Source: SZUA-521 sp041738285
Lineage (GTDB): Bacteria > Pseudomonadota > Gammaproteobacteria > Pseudomonadales > Azotimanducaceae
Assembly: GCA_041738285.1 (NCBI GenBank)
Contig: JBGSQB010000065.1
Location: 59,835-123,834, forward strand
Reading direction: 5' to 3'
DNA: 64,000 nucleotides
Positions 34,136 to 43,506 of the stretch are shown in pieces. The notes beneath the pieces are model-generated. The model made no database searches. It saw only the letters and a program-made list of their open reading frames with translations, and was not told the origin of the DNA. The position numbers were made by a program, and so were the translations under genes. Position 1 is the stretch's first letter, and every line of letters begins with the position of its first letter.

Positions 34136-35269
34136 CTAGGTGGGCGCCAGCGCCCCGTAGAGCGCTGCCATCATCATGCCGGCGCGGACGTCGCCGGTCG
34201 TGCCGGTGCCCATCTTGTTCATCACATACGACATGCAGACTCGGGCATCGGCATCGATGACGACGAGCGAGCCGCCCCAACCACCCCAGAAGCAGGTGTT
34301 CGGGTTGGGGCCAAGCGGCATGTAGGCGGAGTTGAGACCGTAGCCGTAGCCGAACTTGACCGGCATGCCGAGTACGAGGTCGACGCTGTCGGTCTGTTGT
34401 TCGAACACACGGCGCGCGCCGCCCTGGCTCATCAGCCGTTTGCCGAACGCTTCACCGCCGCACGCCATGACAGTCTGCACGCGCACGACCGATCGCGCAT
34501 TGCCGTGGCCGTTCCCCGCGGGAATCTCGGCCATTTGCCAACCTCTGGTCCTCGAGTCGCGCGCGTTCACGACGGGGCTGGCGAACGTGCGTGATGCGAT
34601 CGAGTCCTTGGGCGCGTCGCCCCCAAGGCTCCCCGTTGGCGGTGGCACGAGGTCGCCCACTCGACTGAACAACGAAGGATCCATGCCGATGTGAAAGTCG
34701 GCGTCGAGCGGCCCGGCGATCTCTGCCGCGAAGAACTTGCCGAGCGACTGCCCGGTGATCCGTCGCACCACTTCACCCACGAGATAACCCTGAGTCAGCG
34801 CGTGATAGCCGCTTTGAGTGCGATCTTCCCACCAGGGTGCTTGCGCCGCGAGCAGCCCCGTCATCTTGTCCCAGTCATACAGGTCGTCTCCGGCAACATG
34901 CACGTCCATTCCCGATAAACCGGCGGAGTGACTCAGCAGATGTCGCACCTGAATGTCCTTCTTGCCTGCTGCGGCGAACTCGGGCCAGTAGCGCGCTACC
35001 GGTGCCGCGAGATCGAGTTCACCGCGATCCGCCAGCAGCAGCGCGCACAGTGCCGTCATCGTCTTGGTCGTCGAATAGACGTTGACGATCGTGTCCTCCT
35101 CCCAGGAACGACCGGACTCGTCGGCATCGCCTGCCCAGATGTCGATGACGAACTCACCGTTCACGGTTGCCGCAAACGACGCGCCGAGTTCGTCGCCGGC
35201 GGCGAAATTCTTCGCAAATGCGGCCTTCACCGCTTCGAATCGCGAATCACACTGGCCGTTGACCACCAT
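34136..35269 (-). CDS. Serine hydrolase, beta-lactamase class C/EstB family
   Basis: This 377-residue penicillin-binding-fold hydrolase has the SxxK nucleophile motif in VYSTTKTMTAL, a YxN-like region at SGYHALTQGYLVGEVV, and LRHLLSHSAGL-type VRHLLSHSAGLSG. No signal peptide is evident, as in the EstB esterase branch, so carboxylesterase or amidase activity is more likely than lactam resistance. ATG 35269 is preceded by GGAGGGAG. It is divergent from the MFS pump gene. Confidence 0.82.
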   Translation of the reverse strand: MVVNGQCDSRFEAVKAAFAKNFAAGDELGASFAATVNGEFVIDIWAGDADESGRSWEEDTIVNVYSTTKTMTALCALLLADRGELDLAAPVARYWPEFAAAGKKDIQVRHLLSHSAGLSGMDVHVAGDDLYDWDKMTGLLAAQAPWWEDRTQSGYHALTQGYLVGEVVRRITGQSLGKFFAAEIAGPLDADFHIGMDPSLFSRVGDLVPPPTGSLGGDAPKDSIASRTFASPVVNARDSRTRGWQMAEIPAGNGHGNARSVVRVQTVMACGGEAFGKRLMSQGGARRVFEQQTDSVDLVLGMPVKFGYGYGLNSAYMPLGPNPNTCFWGGWGGSLVVIDADARVCMSYVMNKMGTGTTGDVRAGMMMAALYGALAPT

Positions 35270-35331
35270 GACTGCTCCCTCCTGATGAGTGCGCATCCTA
35301 CCGCGATGCATAGTTGTGTAGCATGGTTTGA

Positions 35332-36585
35332 ATGAAACAGACGCCTCCCCGACGCGCCCTCACCTTCATCTTCCTCACGATGGTGATCGACTCGATCGGC
35401 TGGGGCATCATCCTGCCGGTCATGCCGCAGCTCATCGTCGACGTCACCGGCGATGCACTGTCAGACGCTACCGTCATTGGCGGATGGCTGCTCGTGGTCT
35501 ACGCCGGCATGCAGTTCTTCTTCGCACCCGTGCTCGGCAATCTGTCGGACCGCTTTGGTCGCCGTCCGGTACTGCTGCTTTCGCTGATGATGTACGGCCT
35601 CAACTACCTGCTGATGGGTTGGGCGCCAACGCTCGCCTGGCTGTTTTTCGGACGCGTCGTGACCGGTATGGCCGCGTCGACCTACTCCACAGCGAATGCC
35701 TTCGTTGCCGACGTCAGTGCGCCGGATGAGCGGGCCAAGAACTTCGGCATGATGGGCGCCGCATTCGGCATCGGCTTCATCCTGGGACCTGCAATCGGCG
35801 GTCTGCTGGGGGAACTCGGCACGCGGGCGCCGTTCTATGCCGCAGGTGGCCTCGCATTGGCGAACTGTCTATTCGGATACTTCGTACTGCCGGAATCGCT
35901 AACGGTCGAACACAGGCGCGCGTTTTCCTGGCGCCGGGCCAATCCGTTTGGCACCGCGATGCAGCTGGTTCGCTATCCAGTGGTCTGGGGGCTGGTAGGC
36001 GTCGTGTTTCTGTACCAGATCGGTCACCACGTGCTGCCGGCGACATGGTCGTTCTACACCATCGAGAAATTCGGTTGGAGCCCAGGTGAAATTGGCGCAT
36101 CGCTGGCCGCTGTCGGCACCATGATGGCGGTCACGCAGGGTTACCTGATCGGCGTCGTCGTACCCCGGGTCGGTGAACGCATGGCGGCTTATCTCGGCCT
36201 GTCATTCGGTGCGATCGCGATGGTTGGATATGCCTTGTCGAATACCGGCTGGCTGCTCTATGTCTTCCTCATCCCGGGCGCGCTGCAGGGGCTTTCGGGA
36301 GCCGCCATTCAGAGCATCATGGCCAATCAGGTACCGGCGAACGCCCAGGGCGAGTTGCAAGGGGGCCTCGGCAGCATTGCAGGTATTGCATCCATCATCG
36401 GCCCGCTGGCAATGACCCAGACTTTCGGATACTTCACGGCGCAGCAGACCCCACTGTATCTGCCCGGCGCCGCGTTCTTCCTCGCAGCGCTTCTGACACT
36501 ACTGGCGCTGGCGTTGTTCTACGCCCAGATCCGTAACGTCGCCGTGGACACGCACCTTGACGGCGGCAAGGCTGTCAACGGATGA
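35332..36585 (+). CDS. MFS transporter, TetA-like drug:H+ antiporter type
   Basis: This 417-residue protein has 12 predicted helices. It has the first-loop MFS motif GNLSDRFGRRPVLL, an N-terminal SIGWGIILPVMPQLI as in the TCR/Tet family, and GAAFGIGFILGPAIGG (motif C), typical of drug:H+ antiporters. It likely exports a hydrophobic compound; the actual substrate is unknown. Its 3' end overlaps the convergent LLM gene by 11 bases. Confidence 0.88.
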   Translation: MKQTPPRRALTFIFLTMVIDSIGWGIILPVMPQLIVDVTGDALSDATVIGGWLLVVYAGMQFFFAPVLGNLSDRFGRRPVLLLSLMMYGLNYLLMGWAPTLAWLFFGRVVTGMAASTYSTANAFVADVSAPDERAKNFGMMGAAFGIGFILGPAIGGLLGELGTRAPFYAAGGLALANCLFGYFVLPESLTVEHRRAFSWRRANPFGTAMQLVRYPVVWGLVGVVFLYQIGHHVLPATWSFYTIEKFGWSPGEIGASLAAVGTMMAVTQGYLIGVVVPRVGERMAAYLGLSFGAIAMVGYALSNTGWLLYVFLIPGALQGLSGAAIQSIMANQVPANAQGELQGGLGSIAGIASIIGPLAMTQTFGYFTAQQTPLYLPGAAFFLAALLTLLALALFYAQIRNVAVDTHLDGGKAVNG

Positions 36586-37429
36586 CCGCCTTGGACAGAT
36601 CAGCGATGCCCTTCATCGGATCCGGACCCAGCGCCATGAGCGGCACCACCAGCCGCGACACGCCGAGTTTGGCGAAGGCCTCCACCACCTCGGTACCGCC
36701 GCTGCCCGGCCACATGGTAGTGATCTCGATCGAACCAAAATCGCGGCCGACCTCGGCGCACACGCGCTTCAAGTTCGCGAGCATCGTCGCCAGTTCATCG
36801 AGGCTGCCGGTCGGCGCGTACCAGCCATCGCCATGCAACGCGATGCGCTCGTAGATCTTGCCCTTGCTGCCACCGATGATGATCGGCACGTGCGGCTTCT
36901 GCACGGGGACGGGGTAGCTCTTGAATCCATGCCAGTTGATGAAGTCGCTGTCGTGTTCCACGACTTCGCCGCTCCAGACCTTTTTCATCGCCACGACGTA
37001 ATCGTCGAACCGCGCGCCGCGCCGCTCGAACGGCGTGCCCATGGCGACGAACTCCTCCTGCAGCCAGCCGATGCCAACGCCGTAGATGAATCGACCATTG
37101 GAAACGAAATCCAGACTCGCCGCTTGCTTGGCCGCAAGCAGCGGATTGGTCTGCGACAGGATGTTGACCCCGGTGCCGAGGCGAATCGTGCTCGTGGCGG
37201 TTGCCACCGCCGCCAGCGCAATCAACGGGTCGACCAGGTTCGTCTCGGGAGCGACCCCCATCTTGCCGGATGGGTTATAGGGATACTTGGACTGATAGTC
37301 GATCGGCACGATCGCGTGTTCGAACGTCCACACCGACTCGAAGCCCGACGCCTCCGCGTGGCGGGCTATCCCCACCATCTGATCGATGGATTGCACACCA
37401 ATATTGACTGGAATGAGACCGAACTTCAT
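36575..37429 (-). CDS. LLM-class flavin/F420-dependent oxidoreductase (second copy)
   Basis: This 284-residue luciferase-like TIM barrel has TSTIRLGTGVNILSQTNPLL, LAAKQAASLDFVSNGRFIYG, PVQKPHVPIIIGGSKGKIYE and a GIARHAEASGFESVWTFEH helix. It belongs to the TIGR03619-like group, as does the enzyme at 16017-16940. Use of F420 or FMN cannot be decided from the sequence. ATG 37429 has GCGGAGCG upstream. It is convergent with the MFS gene, and a REP-like pair lies upstream of it. Confidence 0.85.
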   Translation of the reverse strand: MKFGLIPVNIGVQSIDQMVGIARHAEASGFESVWTFEHAIVPIDYQSKYPYNPSGKMGVAPETNLVDPLIALAAVATATSTIRLGTGVNILSQTNPLLAAKQAASLDFVSNGRFIYGVGIGWLQEEFVAMGTPFERRGARFDDYVVAMKKVWSGEVVEHDSDFINWHGFKSYPVPVQKPHVPIIIGGSKGKIYERIALHGDGWYAPTGSLDELATMLANLKRVCAEVGRDFGSIEITTMWPGSGGTEVVEAFAKLGVSRLVVPLMALGPDPMKGIADLSKAVIR

Positions 37430-37466
37430 CGCGACGCTCCGCAGGGGAATTGATGGTCAGTCTACC

Positions 37467-37522
37467 TTGGGAGCGAGCTTGCCCGCGAACCAAGCGGAAT
37501 TCGCGGGCGAGCCCGCTCGCAC
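37467..37522. repeat. REP-like inverted pair (BIME-like), family B, copy 2
   Basis: TGGGAGCGAGCTTGCCCGCG (arm 37468-37489) faces its near-complement (37500-37521, three mismatches in 22) across ten bases. Each arm carries an inner GAGC/GCCCGCG hairpin. It matches the Pseudomonas REP pattern and copy 1 at 13938. It lies between divergent LLM and MBL genes, a less usual position than 3' ends. Confidence 0.75.
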
Positions 37523-37567
37523 AGATCCTGTCACAATTATCCTTTGCACGAAGTTGACGGAGTCGTG

Positions 37568-38470
37568 ATGCGCAAGCTGCTTCTGGGTGTCGCCGCGGTC
37601 ATTGTCGTGGTTGGCCTCGCGATCGCCATCCTGCTGTACACGCAGCTGCGTTCCCTAGACGTGGTGACCGTCACTGACGACTTGCACATGGTGACCGGCC
37701 TCGGTGGCAACGTCGGCGTTCTGCGAACCGGTGCAGGTACCGTCATTGTCGACAGCATGACGTTCAAGTTGCAGGGAGAACGCATCGCCGAGTTGGCCCA
37801 GTCGATCACAGGTGAACCTATCGTCGCGATCATCAATACCCACTATCACCTCGATCATACCCACGGAAATCCCGGCTTCGCCGCGGGCGTCATGGTGATC
37901 TCGACCGAACGAACACTCGAACACCTGCGCACGCGCGATGCGCAGTACTGGCAAGGTGACGCAGCCGCCTTGATGCCGAACGAAACGTTCGAAGACGAGG
38001 TAACCATCAAGTTCGGGCACAAGACGATGCGTCTGATTCATCCGGGCCGCGGCCACACCGACGGCGACCTGATCGTTCAGTTCGTCGAAGACCGCACGCT
38101 GCATCTGGGTGATCTGTACTTCAATCGCCGCTACCCCAACATCGATCTCGAGGCGGGCGGCAGCATCGCGCAGTGGGGCGACACGCTCGACGCGGCGCTG
38201 GCCCTCGACTTCGACCACGTCATTCCCGGTCACGGCGATCTGTCCGACGCATCCGGTGTTAGTCAGTTCCAACGGTTCATGCGCCAGCTTGCAGCCGTCG
38301 GTCAGTCCGCCGCCGCTGCAGGTCAGAGCAAGGAAGCGGCCATCGCAGGGGCCACCCTCACCGAGGACGCAGGCTACGAAGCCATGGAGATTCCGCTGGT
38401 GATGGCACTGAACCGCGAATTCGTTCTTGGTCGATCCTGGGAAGAGGCAACCGGTCGAATCGGCGAATAG
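37568..38470 (+). CDS. Membrane-anchored metallo-beta-lactamase-fold hydrolase
   Basis: This 300-residue protein has an N-terminal anchor (LLLGVAAVIVVVGLAIAIL) and an MBL domain with metal motif INTHYHLDHTHGNPGF, LIHPGRGHTDGDLIV, LHLGDLYFNRRYP and HVIPGHGDLSD. This is a complete class-B-like ligand set, like the quinoprotein relay/SoxH-type MBL family. The periplasmic face is the likely location. ATG 37568 is chosen to keep the anchor N-terminal. Confidence 0.8.
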   Translation: MRKLLLGVAAVIVVVGLAIAILLYTQLRSLDVVTVTDDLHMVTGLGGNVGVLRTGAGTVIVDSMTFKLQGERIAELAQSITGEPIVAIINTHYHLDHTHGNPGFAAGVMVISTERTLEHLRTRDAQYWQGDAAALMPNETFEDEVTIKFGHKTMRLIHPGRGHTDGDLIVQFVEDRTLHLGDLYFNRRYPNIDLEAGGSIAQWGDTLDAALALDFDHVIPGHGDLSDASGVSQFQRFMRQLAAVGQSAAAAGQSKEAAIAGATLTEDAGYEAMEIPLVMALNREFVLGRSWEEATGRIGE

Positions 38471-38475
38471 GAGAC

Positions 38476-39132
38476 TCAGCCAGGCACGACGATCGCGACG
38501 ACACGGCGATTGGCCGTGCGGCCCTCAGCGGTGTCGTTGGGTTGAACGGGTCTCGACTCGCCAAACCCCGATGCCGTCACACGCTCGGCTGAAACTCCGC
38601 GCTGCACCAGAGCTGCGACGACGGCTTCGGCTCGCGCCGCAGACAGTGCCTGATTGGCCGCCCGGGTGCCGCGATTGTCGGTGTGCCCTTCGACAACCAC
38701 ATTGGCTTCCGGGTATCTGGTAAGCAGCGCCACCACTTCATCGAGCGCTATCGCGGTATCGCCGACGATCTCCGCCGAACCGGTCGCAAACTCGATTGCC
38801 AGCGTCAGCGCGCGGGACTCCGTGAGACGCGGGCGGCAACCGATCGGATCTACCTCGTCGCCCTTCGCCGTATCAGGACACTGATCTGCGCCATCACCAA
38901 CACCATCGCCGTCGCTGTCCAGAATGCACCCAGTTGCATCGATCGCGACCCCGATGGCTGTCCGCGCGCACTCGTCCAGTGAGTCAGGTACACCGTCCAT
39001 GTCTGCGTCCGGCAGCGGAACCCGCTCGATCGGTGCAGGCGCCGTGCTGACCTCAATCGGATCCGCGGTGCGTTCGGGTTCGCATCCACCGAGTAAGACG
39101 GCGGCCCACGCCAACAGTACAATCCGCGTCAC
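38476..39132 (-). CDS. OmpA-family lipoprotein with thrombospondin type-3 repeats
   Basis: This protein of about 218 residues has a lipobox (LAWAAVLLGGCEPE), a calcium-binding TSP3-like region with Asp-rich repeats (DADMDGVPDSLDEC; DSDGDGVGDGADQCPDT), and a C-terminal OmpA domain (VVVEGHTDNRGTRAANQALS; RVTASGFGESRPVQPND; NRRV) that binds peptidoglycan. It is an outer-membrane lipoprotein linking to the wall. GTG 39132 with GGGGAG upstream gives a proper lipoprotein signal, better than the ATG at 39159. Four cysteines in the repeat region probably pair. Confidence 0.85.
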   Translation of the reverse strand: MTRIVLLAWAAVLLGGCEPERTADPIEVSTAPAPIERVPLPDADMDGVPDSLDECARTAIGVAIDATGCILDSDGDGVGDGADQCPDTAKGDEVDPIGCRPRLTESRALTLAIEFATGSAEIVGDTAIALDEVVALLTRYPEANVVVEGHTDNRGTRAANQALSAARAEAVVAALVQRGVSAERVTASGFGESRPVQPNDTAEGRTANRRVVAIVVPG

Positions 39133-39151
39133 TCGACTCCCCTGGACGAAG

Positions 39152-39517
39152 CTACCCACCGTTCAACCAATCGAGCGCATACCGGACGTCGTCGAATACT
39201 CGCAGATCTCTTCGACCGCCCTGGACCATGGCCCCAAAGACTCGCGCAAGCCCAACTGCCAGCGGCGCATTGGCGATGACCGCCGTGCGCGAACTCTCTG
39301 AAAATGGCGATCGTCGCGCGAGCGCAATGGTGCCGCCCCGATCGATGTCGATCGTTTCCACTGCCGTTAGATCGAAGATCTGGTCGAACTCGGGCTCGAA
39401 CGTCGGGTCGGCCGCAAGTGCATCCTGATGCTCAGCGATGTCACGCACCGTCAGCTGTCCAAAGCACCTTGACCGGACCAGTTGCTCTTCGGTGGCGATG
39501 GAGAAGTCGATCGGCAT
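39152..39517 (-). CDS. Hypothetical protein, SpoIIAA/STAS-like
   Basis: This 121-residue protein opens with a TEEQLVRSRCFGQLTVRDI motif and contains FDLTAVETIDID and an ALARRSPFSESSRTAVIA stretch. This is the layout of small SpoIIAA-like/STAS-type proteins found near signalling genes. There is no signal peptide. Start ATG 39517 is chosen over 39583. It precedes the OmpA-like lipoprotein on the same strand and is divergent from the hybrid kinase. The function is unknown. Confidence 0.6.
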   Translation of the reverse strand: MPIDFSIATEEQLVRSRCFGQLTVRDIAEHQDALAADPTFEPEFDQIFDLTAVETIDIDRGGTIALARRSPFSESSRTAVIANAPLAVGLARVFGAMVQGGRRDLRVFDDVRYALDWLNGG

Positions 39518-39585
39518 GGCGCGGATCATAGTCAATATCGTGACGCACGTGCATTGGGTACTCTGTAGTCGCCTGTGCCACACTC

Positions 39586-41157
39586 ATGGCACGACCCGAG
39601 CCATCTTCCATGAGCATCGACCTCTTACTGGCCGTCAGCATCGTCGGCCTGATCGCTGTACTCGTGCTGCTCGCATCGCGGTTGCACGCGCTCCGCGCGC
39701 AGCTCGATCGCTCATCCGACCTCGCCGACGCCATGCGCTCGAGCGTCCTGCAGCTCGACGCCGATGGCACCATCACAGAGTGCAACAGCCAGGCTGCAGC
39801 CCTGCTCGGTCTGTCGAGACGCGAACTGATCGGGCAACCGGTGACCAACTTCATTCCCGAGTCGACACCACCCTACGAGCGCGCTCGTGAAATCACGAGC
39901 ACGACGGCCACGACCGGTGCCGGCAGAACGTTCCTCGCCAACGTGAGATTGCGCCGTGGCATGCGCTCGAAGGATCGAATCTTCGCCATCGTGCGCGACA
40001 TCACCAAGGAAGAAGAGCTGATCGCCACAGTCTCTGCGTCGCAGAAGATGCATACGATCGGTGAGATCGCGGGCGGTATCGCCCATGACTACAACAACCA
40101 CCTGACCGTCATTCTCGGCTACGCGGAAGAAGTTGCGGAAGTGTCACCCGCCGAGCCGGTGCGCACGTATGTCGCACACATAAGGGAGGCGGCTGAACGG
40201 TCCGCGAACCTCACGCGGCAGTTGCTGACGCTCGGTCGTCGCGAGGTTACTCATCCGCGTGTGATCGATCTCAACGCACTGATCGCGCGTCTCGATGCGC
40301 TGTTGCGCAGCACCCTCGGCGAGGCCGTCGACATGGAGTTCATGCGAGGCGGCGGCCTCGGTCACATCCGTGTCGATTCGACTCAAATCGAGCAAGTGCT
40401 GACCAATCTCGTCACCAACGCGCGCGATGCCATGGGCGGCAAGGGCAAACTGTCGATCGAGACCGGAAACGTGTACCTCGATAAGGCATATGCGGAACGA
40501 AATCCGGCCGCGAAGCCCGGTCGCTACATCATGCTGGCGATCACCGACAGTGGTGCAGGCATGCCTGTCGAGATCCAACCCCATGTGTTCGAACCGTTCT
40601 TCACCACCAAGTCGAACGGTACCGGACTTGGCCTTGCCACCGTTCGCAGCATCGTCGAGCGCGCGGGTGGCATCATCAACCTCTACTCGGAGCCAGGCCA
40701 TGGCACGACCTTCAAACTGTACTTCCCACGGGTCGTTGGAGAACTCGATGTAGTCGACACGGTCGATGCTGCGATTCACTCGCTGCGCGGCAACGAGCGC
40801 ATTGTCATCGTCGACGACGAATCTGCCCTGCGTGATCTCGTCCGCACGGTTCTGGTACGGCACGGCTACATCGCAAGCAGCCATCGCACAGCCGAGCGCG
40901 CTCTGACGTACGTGAGCCAGCACGGCGCGGATCTCCTGCTCACCGACATCATCATGCCGGACATGGGCGGCCCGGCGCTCGCGGCTGCCGTTCATGCACG
41001 CTGGCCGGAGATTCCGGTGATCTACATGTCCGGGTACACCGAGAACGCGATCGTGCATCGGGGTGAACTCGACCCAGGCGTGGTGTTGGTCGAGAAGCCG
41101 TTCACACCCCTGCAACTATTGCAGGCCGTGCGCCGGACTCTGGACGGGTCCGACTGA
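39586..41157 (+). CDS. Hybrid sensor histidine kinase (TM-PAS-HisKA-HATPase-REC)
   Basis: This 523-residue protein has one N-terminal membrane helix (LLLAVSIVGLIAVLVLLAS), a PAS domain (residues about 50-130; VLQLDADGTITECNSQAAAL), a dimerisation domain with phospho-acceptor His167 in GIAHDYNNHLTV, an ATPase domain (NLVTNARDAMGGKG; DSGAGMP; GTGLGLATV) and a C-terminal receiver (IVIVDDESALRDL; DLLLTDIIMPDMGG; EKPFTPLQLL). The HDYNN form is typical of kinases that transfer to a fused receiver. It lacks a periplasmic sensor loop and an HPt domain, so the output partner is unclear. It is convergent with another kinase at 41173-42654. Confidence 0.9.
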   Translation: MARPEPSSMSIDLLLAVSIVGLIAVLVLLASRLHALRAQLDRSSDLADAMRSSVLQLDADGTITECNSQAAALLGLSRRELIGQPVTNFIPESTPPYERAREITSTTATTGAGRTFLANVRLRRGMRSKDRIFAIVRDITKEEELIATVSASQKMHTIGEIAGGIAHDYNNHLTVILGYAEEVAEVSPAEPVRTYVAHIREAAERSANLTRQLLTLGRREVTHPRVIDLNALIARLDALLRSTLGEAVDMEFMRGGGLGHIRVDSTQIEQVLTNLVTNARDAMGGKGKLSIETGNVYLDKAYAERNPAAKPGRYIMLAITDSGAGMPVEIQPHVFEPFFTTKSNGTGLGLATVRSIVERAGGIINLYSEPGHGTTFKLYFPRVVGELDVVDTVDAAIHSLRGNERIVIVDDESALRDLVRTVLVRHGYIASSHRTAERALTYVSQHGADLLLTDIIMPDMGGPALAAAVHARWPEIPVIYMSGYTENAIVHRGELDPGVVLVEKPFTPLQLLQAVRRTLDGSD

Positions 41158-41172
41158 CGCAGCGCGTCTCGG

Positions 41173-42654
41173 CTACGCGAGACCTTCGCTGAGCTCGGAC
41201 GGCACCAGGTACAGTGGCTCCACCCGTGCGGACGCGGGTAGATAGACTTCGAAACAAGTCCGCTTGCCAATCTCGCTTTCAACCCGCACTGCACCGCCAG
41301 CGCGAGTAACCACCTCGAGCACGACAGCGAGTCCGAGTCCGCTTGCCTCGCCCGTGGCGCGGGTGGTCAACGATCCCTCGGACACTCGATGCAGCAGCTG
41401 CGGATCCATGCCCGCGCCATCATCGACAACCGACACGCGAATGAAGTCGCGCTGTCCACGGTTCGGAATGGCATCGGCCGGAACCGTGTCGACCTCGTCA
41501 ACCAAGACGCTGATAGTGCCCCTGCCCGCAACGGCCTCGCGGGCATTGACGACCAGATTCAGCAGCACTTGATGGAACTGCACTTCATCCATGTCGATGG
41601 CGCAACGGGTGGCGGGCAAGTGCGCCATCAGGTGCACGCTGCCGCCCATCGCGCCTTTCCACAACTGGCAGAACTCGCTCACGCTGCGCGTGCAGGAAAA
41701 CTCCCTCGAGTCACCCTGTTGATCACGGGACACAACCAGCAGCCGCCGTGCAAATTCGCTCGCCCGCTCGGTTGCGATCAGAACGCTTCGGGCGACTGCC
41801 CGCGGATTGTCGGATTTGCCGTCGAGCAGCAGTTCGGCGTTTCCACGGATCGCCATCAGCGAGTTGTTGAAATCGTGTGTTATGCCCGCAGCCAACTTAC
41901 CGATCGCATCGAGCTTTTGAGCCCGCACCAGCAGTCGCAGCTTGCGCGAGTCCGACTGTTCGGCTTCATCGCGGCGCCTGGCTTCGCGCAGCAGTGTTCG
42001 AATCAGCACGAACAGCGCACCCGGGATGACGCCGAGAATCGTGACACCGACAGCGAGCAGCCAGGGCCACACCGCCGACAGAAACAGATTGACGACCTCG
42101 GCCCACGGCAGCTGTACGATACTGAGCCCGCCGCTTGCATCATCGAACGCAAACGACACCTGCGATTCGGTCGCGCCGATCCGGCACATGCCGTATCCCG
42201 ACATGCGTCGGTGAAGTATCTGCTCCACCGTCAGGTGCTGAGTGCCAACGTCGATCAGCAGGTCACGCACGCTGGTGCCGACGCGGCTGGCGTCCGCGGA
42301 ATGAGATCGGATCCGTCCGCCCGCATCGATGCGCAGCATGATCACTTCGGAGGCCCGCGCGAGTTCCGCCATCGCGTCCGCGTCTGGAGCGCGGGGGTCG
42401 ACTGCAATGGCACGGGCGAGCGCGAGATTCGCCTCACCAATCAGGGCCGCGGCGGTGGCCGCACTTTCGCGATAGGCATAGGCGGCCGCGAGCGCAACGG
42501 CAAGCGCCGCGACCACACCAATCAACCCAAACACGAAACCGCGCCGAACCGGGGAGTCGCCCCGCTCCCCCAACCACGTCAGCAAGGCGCCTATGGAGTC
42601 CGCGCCCTCGCCGCTGCCTGTTGAGTTCACGACGGGTACACCTTTCCTGATCAC
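41173..42654 (-). CDS. Membrane sensor histidine kinase
   Basis: This 493-residue kinase has two membrane helices (FVFGLIGVVAALAVALAAAY; WLLAVGVTILGVIPGALFVL) around a periplasmic sensor of about 150 residues. A HisKA domain with ITHDFNNSLMAIRG (phospho-acceptor His) and an ATPase domain (NLVVNAREAVAG; DDGAGMD; ASGLGLAVV) follow. A GTG start at 42654 is used. It lies 83 bases downstream of an OmpR-type regulator gene, which is its most likely partner. The sensor loop has no domain I recognise. It ends convergently with the hybrid kinase at 39586-41157. Confidence 0.88.
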   Translation of the reverse strand: MIRKGVPVVNSTGSGEGADSIGALLTWLGERGDSPVRRGFVFGLIGVVAALAVALAAAYAYRESAATAAALIGEANLALARAIAVDPRAPDADAMAELARASEVIMLRIDAGGRIRSHSADASRVGTSVRDLLIDVGTQHLTVEQILHRRMSGYGMCRIGATESQVSFAFDDASGGLSIVQLPWAEVVNLFLSAVWPWLLAVGVTILGVIPGALFVLIRTLLREARRRDEAEQSDSRKLRLLVRAQKLDAIGKLAAGITHDFNNSLMAIRGNAELLLDGKSDNPRAVARSVLIATERASEFARRLLVVSRDQQGDSREFSCTRSVSEFCQLWKGAMGGSVHLMAHLPATRCAIDMDEVQFHQVLLNLVVNAREAVAGRGTISVLVDEVDTVPADAIPNRGQRDFIRVSVVDDGAGMDPQLLHRVSEGSLTTRATGEASGLGLAVVLEVVTRAGGAVRVESEIGKRTCFEVYLPASARVEPLYLVPSELSEGLA

Positions 42655-42737
42655 CGGGGCAGTGGAGTGTTCAGGGTCCCGCTCAACAAAACCATGCGAT
42701 GCGTCCCCGCATGACCCAAATATGAGTTGAAGATTAG

Positions 42738-43472
42738 TTAATGATTAGAATCGGCCTTGGATTCGTCACTGGATGCCTGATCGGTCAAGCGGTAGCCGAA
42801 CCCCCGGATGGTCTCGACTGCGACCAGGTTGCCGCGCGCTTTGAGCTTGGTGCGCAGCTGATGGAGCGCCACCTGCACGACATTCGTTTGCGGCCGCGGC
42901 CCACCCCACAGGCGCTCGTGCAACTCGTCGGCCGAATAGACCGCACCTGGGTTGCGCAGCAGATATTCGAGCAGCGCAAATTCCTTCGGCGTGAGTGTGA
43001 GCAACCGCCCGTCAAGGGTCACGCGGCGGCGCTTCACATCCATGGCAAGGGCACCGAAGTGCAATACATCCTTGGGTTCGAGAAACCGTAGACCTCGACG
43101 GATGAGTGCATGCACTCTCGCTTCGAGTTCGATCGTCTTGAAAGGCTTGGTGAGATAATCGTCGGCACCGCTGTGCAATCCTTCGACGCGGTCGCTCAAT
43201 TCATCCCGTGCGGACAACATCAGCACCGGCGTCAGGTCACCACGCGCGCGCAGCTCACGACACAACTCGAGGCCGTCTACATCGGGCAGGCTCAGGTCCA
43301 GCAACACGATGGAATAGGTTGTCTCTTCCAGGCGCCGGATTGCATCCTTGCCGCGACCGAGTATGTCGATGTCATACCCCGCCTGCGTCAGACACCTGAC
43401 GAGGAGATCCGCGGTGAGTGGATTGTCCTCGATGGCCAGTATCCGAGTACCAGGCGCTACGATGGTCGACAC
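42738..43472 (-). CDS. OmpR/PhoB-family response regulator
   Basis: This 244-residue regulator has a receiver with acidic pocket (ILAIEDNPLTADLL), phosphorylation Asp in SIVLLDLSLPDVDG and lysine in LTKPFKTIE. A winged-helix DNA-binding domain follows (LTPKEFALLEYLLRNPG; VVQVALHQLRTKL; IRGFGYRL). GTG 43472 with GGAGG upstream is preferred over TTG 43517, which would overlap the upstream kinase. It lies between the two minus-strand kinases (43507-45246 and 41173-42654), so one or both probably phosphorylate it. Confidence 0.88.
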   Translation of the reverse strand: MSTIVAPGTRILAIEDNPLTADLLVRCLTQAGYDIDILGRGKDAIRRLEETTYSIVLLDLSLPDVDGLELCRELRARGDLTPVLMLSARDELSDRVEGLHSGADDYLTKPFKTIELEARVHALIRRGLRFLEPKDVLHFGALAMDVKRRRVTLDGRLLTLTPKEFALLEYLLRNPGAVYSADELHERLWGGPRPQTNVVQVALHQLRTKLKARGNLVAVETIRGFGYRLTDQASSDESKADSNH

Positions 43473-43506
43473 CGAACCTCCGACTGCATCCAACCTCCGC
43501 TGCCAA

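Noticed and set aside
34136..35269. Beta-lactam resistance gene
   Set aside because: The SxxK serine hydrolase lacks a signal peptide and resembles EstB-type esterases, so lactamase function is not supported.
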